Source of the DNA: Sphingomonas sp. Ant H11
GTDB taxonomy: Bacteria > Pseudomonadota > Alphaproteobacteria > Sphingomonadales > Sphingomonadaceae
Assembly: GCF_000797515.1 (NCBI RefSeq)
Contig: NZ_JSBN01000062.1
Span: 1 to 47,725 of the forward strand
Length of the DNA: 47,725 nt
Direction of reading: 5' to 3'
Shown here: piece after piece, positions 43,351-47,725 of the stretch
Position numbering within the stretch: position 1 is the stretch's first letter
Layout of the letters: every line of letters begins with the position of its first letter
Program-made: the position numbers and the translations under genes
Notes under the pieces: model-generated
Databases searched by the model: none
Seen by the model: the letters and a program-made list of their open reading frames with translations, nothing else
What the model was told of the DNA's origin: nothing

Positions 43351-43384
43351 GCCGCTGCGGTACCCCTGCCGCAGCGGCCTTTTT
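43351..43384 (+). terminator. Strong intrinsic terminator
   Basis: GCCGCTGCGG (43351-43360) pairs perfectly with CCGCAGCGGC (43369-43378) over an 8-base loop, with a T-run at 43380-43384. It ends the 39-residue gene; the leftward cydX ends just beyond. Confidence 0.85.
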
Positions 43385-43386
43385 GG

Positions 43387-43491
43387 TCAGGCGTCGCCAT
43401 CGTCGGGCAAGTGGAATTCATGCCACAAGCCATTGAGGATGCCGAAGCCGACAGCGAGGCCGAGGCCGAGAACCCAAGTGAAATACCACAT
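43387..43491 (-). CDS. cydX: Cytochrome bd small subunit CydX
   Basis: Predicted 34-residue membrane peptide beginning MWYFTWVLGLGLAVGFG, then ILNGLWHE, the CydX/YbgT hallmark. CydX stabilises cytochrome bd oxidase. It lies 17 bases after cydB in the usual order cydA-cydB-cydX, all leftward. It is short and easily missed. Confidence 0.93.
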   Translation of the reverse strand: MWYFTWVLGLGLAVGFGILNGLWHEFHLPDDGDA

Positions 43492-43508
43492 CGATCGCGG
43501 TCCTTTTC

Positions 43509-44657
43509 TTAGTAGAAGTCATGGCTGGCGGCGATCGCGCGCTCGCTCACCCGGCCGAACATCACGCGGTACGCCCACGCGGTGTAGGCGAGCACGATCG
43601 GCAGGAAGACGACCGTCACGATCACCATCAGGAACAGCGTCGATTCGCTCGATGAGGCGTTCCACACCGTCAGGCTCGAATGCGCGTCGATGCTCGATGG
43701 CAGGATGAAGGGAAACATCGACAATCCGACCGTCGCGATGATACCTGCGGCCGACAGTGTGGATCCGGCAAAGGCCGCAGGCTCGCTCTTGGCGCGAATG
43801 CCGACCAGCGCCAGCGCCGCGCCGACAAAGCCCAGCACAGGTGCCACCAGCATCCACGGATGCGCCGCATAATTGTTAAGCCACGCGCCGCCGGACGCGA
43901 CCGAGGTTGAGCGCAGCGGGTTGGAAGGGCCGCTCGGATCGACTGCGGAGGTCAGCTCGAAACCCATGCCGCCGCGCGCGACGAACAGTCCGCCAAGCGC
44001 GAACAGCACGATCGAGGCGATAGCGGCACCCGTGCCATACAGGCGAGCCCGGTCTTGCACGGCACCGCGCTCGACCTTCATCGCCAGCCATGCGCTGCCA
44101 TGCAGCACCAGCATTGCCACCGACAACAACCCGCAAAGAAGCGTGAACGGCGTGAACAGGCCGAGCAAACCGCCTTCATAGCTGGCGCGCATGTCGCTAT
44201 CGATGCGGAACGGCGCGCCTTGCAGGACATTGCCGACCGCGACGCCGAACACCAGAGCAGGAACGAAGCCGCCAACGAACAACGCCCAGTCCCAGCCGCT
44301 GCGCCAGGCGCGCCCTGGCCGTTTCGACCGATATTTGAACCCCACCGGGCGCAGGATCAGCGCGGCCAGCACCAGAAACATCGCAAGGTAAAAGCCCGAG
44401 AAGCTGATCGCATAGACATACGGCCAGGCGGCGAAGATCGCCCCGCCGCCGAGGATGAACCACACTTGGTTGCCTTCCCAGGTCGGCGCGACGGTGTTGA
44501 TCGTCAGGCGACGTTCGCCATCGGTTCGCGCGACGAAGGGCAGCAATGCGGCAACGCCAAGGTCGAACCCGTCGGTCAGCGCAAAGCCGATTAGCAACAC
44601 CCCTAGCAGCGCCCACCAGATCAGGCGCAAGGTTTCATAGTCGAACAATAGATGCAT
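43509..44657 (-). CDS. cydB: Cytochrome bd oxidase subunit II
   Basis: Predicted 382-residue inner-membrane subunit of the high-affinity quinol oxidase, with eight or nine helices. Family marks are YETLRLIWWALLGVLLIGFALTDGFDLGV, PTWEGNQVWFILGGGAIFAAWP and the late FPFILPSS. Three tandem ATGs lie at 44663, 44660 and 44657; the last has the best distance (7 bases) from GGAG. It follows cydA by 11 bases. Confidence 0.95.
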   Translation of the reverse strand: MHLLFDYETLRLIWWALLGVLLIGFALTDGFDLGVAALLPFVARTDGERRLTINTVAPTWEGNQVWFILGGGAIFAAWPYVYAISFSGFYLAMFLVLAALILRPVGFKYRSKRPGRAWRSGWDWALFVGGFVPALVFGVAVGNVLQGAPFRIDSDMRASYEGGLLGLFTPFTLLCGLLSVAMLVLHGSAWLAMKVERGAVQDRARLYGTGAAIASIVLFALGGLFVARGGMGFELTSAVDPSGPSNPLRSTSVASGGAWLNNYAAHPWMLVAPVLGFVGAALALVGIRAKSEPAAFAGSTLSAAGIIATVGLSMFPFILPSSIDAHSSLTVWNASSSESTLFLMVIVTVVFLPIVLAYTAWAYRVMFGRVSERAIAASHDFY

Positions 44658-44668
44658 CATCATGCTCC

Positions 44669-46241
44669 TCAGGCAGCGGGGGCCAGGGCGGGCGCGTCGG
44701 TGGGGTGCGGCGCGGCTTCGAGCGGATCTTCGACCGGCCCGTGCGCGATGGTCGCCAGGATCAGGCGTACCTCGATCACCGCCAGCGTTCCGTACAGCGC
44801 GGTGAAACCGATGATCGTCGTCCACAGCATCGCCGGGGTCAGCGTGGAATTGGCGAGGAAGGTCGGCAGGACACCGTCAATCGCCCAGGGCTGACGGCCG
44901 AGCTCGGCGGTCACCCAGCCCAGTTCGATCGCAATCCAGGGCAGCGGGATCGCCCAGAGCGCGATGCGCTGGAACCAGCGCGCCTTCATGTGCAGGCGCA
45001 GGCTCGCGAGGAGGAAGGCGGTGGCGAACAGCGCGATCATCAGGAAGCCGATTCCGGCCATGATACGGAACGTCCAGAACATCACCGGCACGCTTGGCAC
45101 GACGTCCCACGCGGTCGATGCGATCAGCGCGGGGCTGGCTTTGCCGGGATCCGCGATATGCGCCTTCAACAACAAGGCGTAGCCAAGGTTGTTGCGGTGT
45201 GCCTCGAACACGGTGCGCGCCGCGCGATCGGTCGGGTTGCGCTTCAGCACGTCGAGCGCGCGATAGGCGATCACCCCCGATTCGATCCGCTCCTGCGCCT
45301 TCAGCACCAGCTCGGACATGCCGGTGACTTCCTTGTCGACGCTGCGGGTCGCGATCAGACCGAGCACCCACGGGACCTTGACGGCATAGCGCGTGGTGCG
45401 GGTGGCGATGTCGGGCAAGCCGAACAGTGTGATCCCTGCCGGTGCCGGCTCGGTGTGCCATTCCGCCTCGATCGCGGCGAGCTTCATCTTCTGGTTGTCG
45501 GTGAGCGTGTAGCCGCTCTCGTCGCCAAGCACGACCACCGACAGCGACGACGCCAGTCCGAACGCCGCCGCGACGACGAAGGAGCGCCGCGCGACGGCGG
45601 TCCACTTCCCGCGCAGAAGATAAAAAGACGATACGCCCAGCACGACGAGCGAGGCGGCGACATAGCCGGCGCTCACGGTGTGGACGAACTTTGCCTGGGC
45701 TACGGGGTTGAACAGCACTGCGCCAAAGTCGGTCACTTCCATCCGCATCGTATCGGGGTTGAAGGCCGAGCCCACCGGATTTTGCATCCAGCCATTGGCG
45801 ACGAGAATCCACAGCGCGGAGAGATTGGTCCCAACCGCGACCATGAAGGTCACCGCCAGATGCCCCAGTTTCGACAAACGATCCCAGCCAAAGAACATCA
45901 ATCCGACGAAGGTTGCTTCAAGGAAGAAGGCCATCAGTCCTTCGATCGCGAGCGGCGCGCCGAAAAATGTCGCCGACATAATGCGAGAAATACGACCAGT
46001 TAGTGCCGAATTCGAACTCCATGGTCAGTCCGGTAGCGACGCCGAGAACGAAGTTGATCCCGAAGATCTTTCCCCAGAACCGCGTGATTTCGCGCCAGAT
46101 CGCGCGGCCCGTCATCACATAGATCGCTTCCATGATGACGAGCATGAAGCTCATGCCGAGCGTCAGCGGCACGAACAGAAAATGATACAGGGCGGTTAGC
46201 GCGAATTGCAGCCGCGACAGATCGACGACACCAATATCCAT
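44669..46241 (-). pseudogene. cydA: Cytochrome bd oxidase subunit I, frame broken
   Basis: Predicted subunit of about 523 residues that carries hemes b558, b595 and d. [20 protein letters not shown] holds the heme His near residue 19. The quinol-binding segment is GWVTAELGRQPWAIDGVLPT. The first frame (from ATG 46241) breaks at five A (45963-45967). Four would join HYVGDIF to [20 protein letters not shown]. As written the second frame opens at 45979. It is divergent from cydD and followed by cydB and cydX. Confidence 0.93.
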
Positions 46242-46378
46242 GCGTGTAACTCCATCATCGCCGGTCGACGGCGCAGCCTCCCGGCACCGACGCCGGGCCT
46301 TCAACCGGAATGATGTTTAGCAGAGTATTGGGATTAGTACGTATTCGAGACGCTACTGCCGGGCGTATAGGCGGCGTT

Positions 46379-47725
46379 ATGGCCGCACCTATCGTACAAG
46401 CCCGCGCTGGAGCGCGACGCGTATTGCCGGGCCCCGCTTTGGCCGCTGCGGCAGGCAACCGTGCCCGCGGATCGAGCGTGTGTCTGCTGGGGGACGCCGT
46501 TGCGGCGATTTTGTTTGCCGCCGGAGTCGCAGGGGGTGTCGCCGCAGTTGCGCGCGGTCTGCCGGCATGGCCCTGGGCGCTGCTGATGGGGCTGGCAGGT
46601 TTCGCCCGCGCGGCGTGTCTGTGGGGATCGCTTAGGCTGGGGAGCGGCGCGGCGGCGATTGCCAAATCCACGCTGCGGCGGACCGCTGCGCGGGCGGCGC
46701 TGCGTCGACCGGCTGGAAGTGGGTCGGTAGGCGCGCTGCTCGGTGCGGTGGTCGATGAGGTCGAGGCGATTGACGGCTACATCGCCCGTTTCCTGCCTGC
46801 GCGGCGCGCGGCGGCGATCGCACCGATGATCGTGCTGGGGGCAATCGCGTTCGCCAGTCCGGTAGCGGCACTGATCCTGCTTGGCACGCTGATACCTTTC
46901 ATCGGGGCGATGATCCTTGCAGGCGGGGCGGCAGCGGACCAGTCGCGGCGACAATTCGATGCGCTGTCGCGCCTGTCTGGCCTGTTCGCCGATCGAGTCC
47001 GCGGCTTGCCGGTGATTCTCGCCTTTCACGGCGAATCCCGCGAGGCCGAGCGCCTCGGATATGTCGCACGGGAGGTTGCGGCGCGGACGATGCGGGTGCT
47101 TCGCGTCGCCTTCCTGTCCTCGGCGTCGCTGGAATTTTCGCCGCGCTGTCGGTGGCGTTGGTCGCGGTCTATGCCGGGTTTGCTTTGCTTGGGCAGTTGC
47201 CCTTTCATGCTCCCGAACGGCTCGATTTGGTGCGCGCATTCTTCGTGCTGGCGCTGGCCCCGGAATTTTACGCGCCGATGCGCCGCCTCGCTGCTGCCTA
47301 TCACGACCGACAGGCGGCCGAGACCGCCAGTGCACGGCTGGCCGCGCTCGATGCGGCGGCCATGCCGCCTGTAAGGGAAGGTCTTGCGGTGGTGGCGGCC
47401 CCGGCGATCGCGTTCGACCACATCACCATCCGTTACCCGGGGGAGGAACGCGATGCGGTCGGCGACTTGTCGATCGATATTCGGCCGGGCGAGATCGTCG
47501 CGCTGGTCGGGCCCTCGGGAAGCGGCAAAAGCAGTTTGCTGCACCTGTTGCTTGGGCTGGTTCCGGCGCAGGAGGGTCAGGTTACCATCGATGGCAAGCC
47601 GCTTCTGGAGATCGGCAGCGTCGCCCCTTTCGCGGCCTGGGCGGGGCAGGCTCCGCTCATGCTCGCGGGGTCGATTGCCGACAATATCCGGCTGGGACGC
47701 GCGGATGCGGCACCCGCCGAGGTCG
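46379..47725 (+). pseudogene. cydD: CydD-type ABC transporter, partial at window end, frame broken
   Basis: Half-transporter that exports glutathione/cysteine and is needed for cytochrome bd assembly. The membrane domain spans about residues 35-280 (VEAIDGYIARFLPARRAAAIAP, FADRVRGLPVILAFHGE). The ATP domain follows with Walker A GPSGSGKSS. The frame breaks at four T (47135-47138); five would continue LEFFAALSVALVAVYAGFALLG. The gene runs off the end. ATG at 46379 is chosen; the frame is open from 46310. It is divergent from cydA. Confidence 0.87.

Noticed and set aside
44546..46003. 485-codon rightward ORF opposite cydA and cydB
   Set aside because: It is antisense to well-recognised oxidase genes and is dominated by Arg, Asp and Gly without domains.
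1..47725. tRNA, rRNA or CRISPR features
   Set aside because: Reading both strands for tRNA arm motifs, rRNA segments and regularly spaced repeats gave nothing convincing.

Overview
The window looks like an alphaproteobacterium of the order Sphingomonadales (Sphingomonas, Sphingobium or Novosphingobium type). The reasons are the high GC content, the alphaproteobacterial NrdB, the CopA/CopB layout and the many NTG starts. This is inference from gene character; no rRNA, tRNA or CRISPR array is visible.

Layout. 1-2534: core-like genes (DUF2171 protein, two small membrane proteins, ribonucleotide reductase beta subunit) and a BrnT/BrnA toxin-antitoxin pair. 2804-3966 and 25537-26698: two copies of one IS630-family element in the same orientation. 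Between them lies about 21.6 kb that is mostly metal resistance. A leftward copper cluster (cytochrome c, CnrY/CnrX/CnrH-like sigma system, copA, copB, PepSY protein, two DUF305 proteins, DUF411 protein, two small secreted proteins) faces a rightward copC-copD pair. Next come a nuclease-like gene, an orphan fliQ, a thioredoxin-reductase-like flavoprotein, a Cu-type P-type ATPase with cueR, a Co/Ni-type dmeR-dmeF pair, an arsenic operon (arsR, two different arsenate reductases, acr3, arsN2, arsH), and a merR-type regulator facing a merT-like gene. IS copy 2 splits a small Cys-rich gene linked to the merT-like gene, so the metal region once ran past it. 27129-36487: tyrosine recombinase, rnk, an MreB-like gene, small membrane proteins, and an AaeB/AaeA/outer-membrane-factor efflux set. 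36537-41685: a Cys/Met-metabolism PLP enzyme, MarR, a ClC transporter with a CBS tail, an OmpW remnant and a Usp protein. 41763-47725: hemN and cytochrome bd genes (cydX, cydB, cydA and the start of cydD) with an FNR-type box.

Regulation seen in the sequence. A shared motif, GAGGGGT-N14-CGTA, lies before the cytochrome gene, copA and copC, and is the likely promoter of the CnrH-like sigma factor. MerR-type promoters with 19-base spacers precede the P-type ATPase and the merT-like gene. A perfect palindrome overlaps the arsR start. TATATCG-N5-CGATATA occurs both between marR and clcA and 8 kb away before a small membrane-protein gene.

Caution. At least twelve genes are broken by single-base indels, many in homopolymers, and the neighbouring frame restores a normal protein each time. 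This looks more like sequence error than real decay. Such genes are given as one span and typed as pseudogene because the frame is broken as presented.
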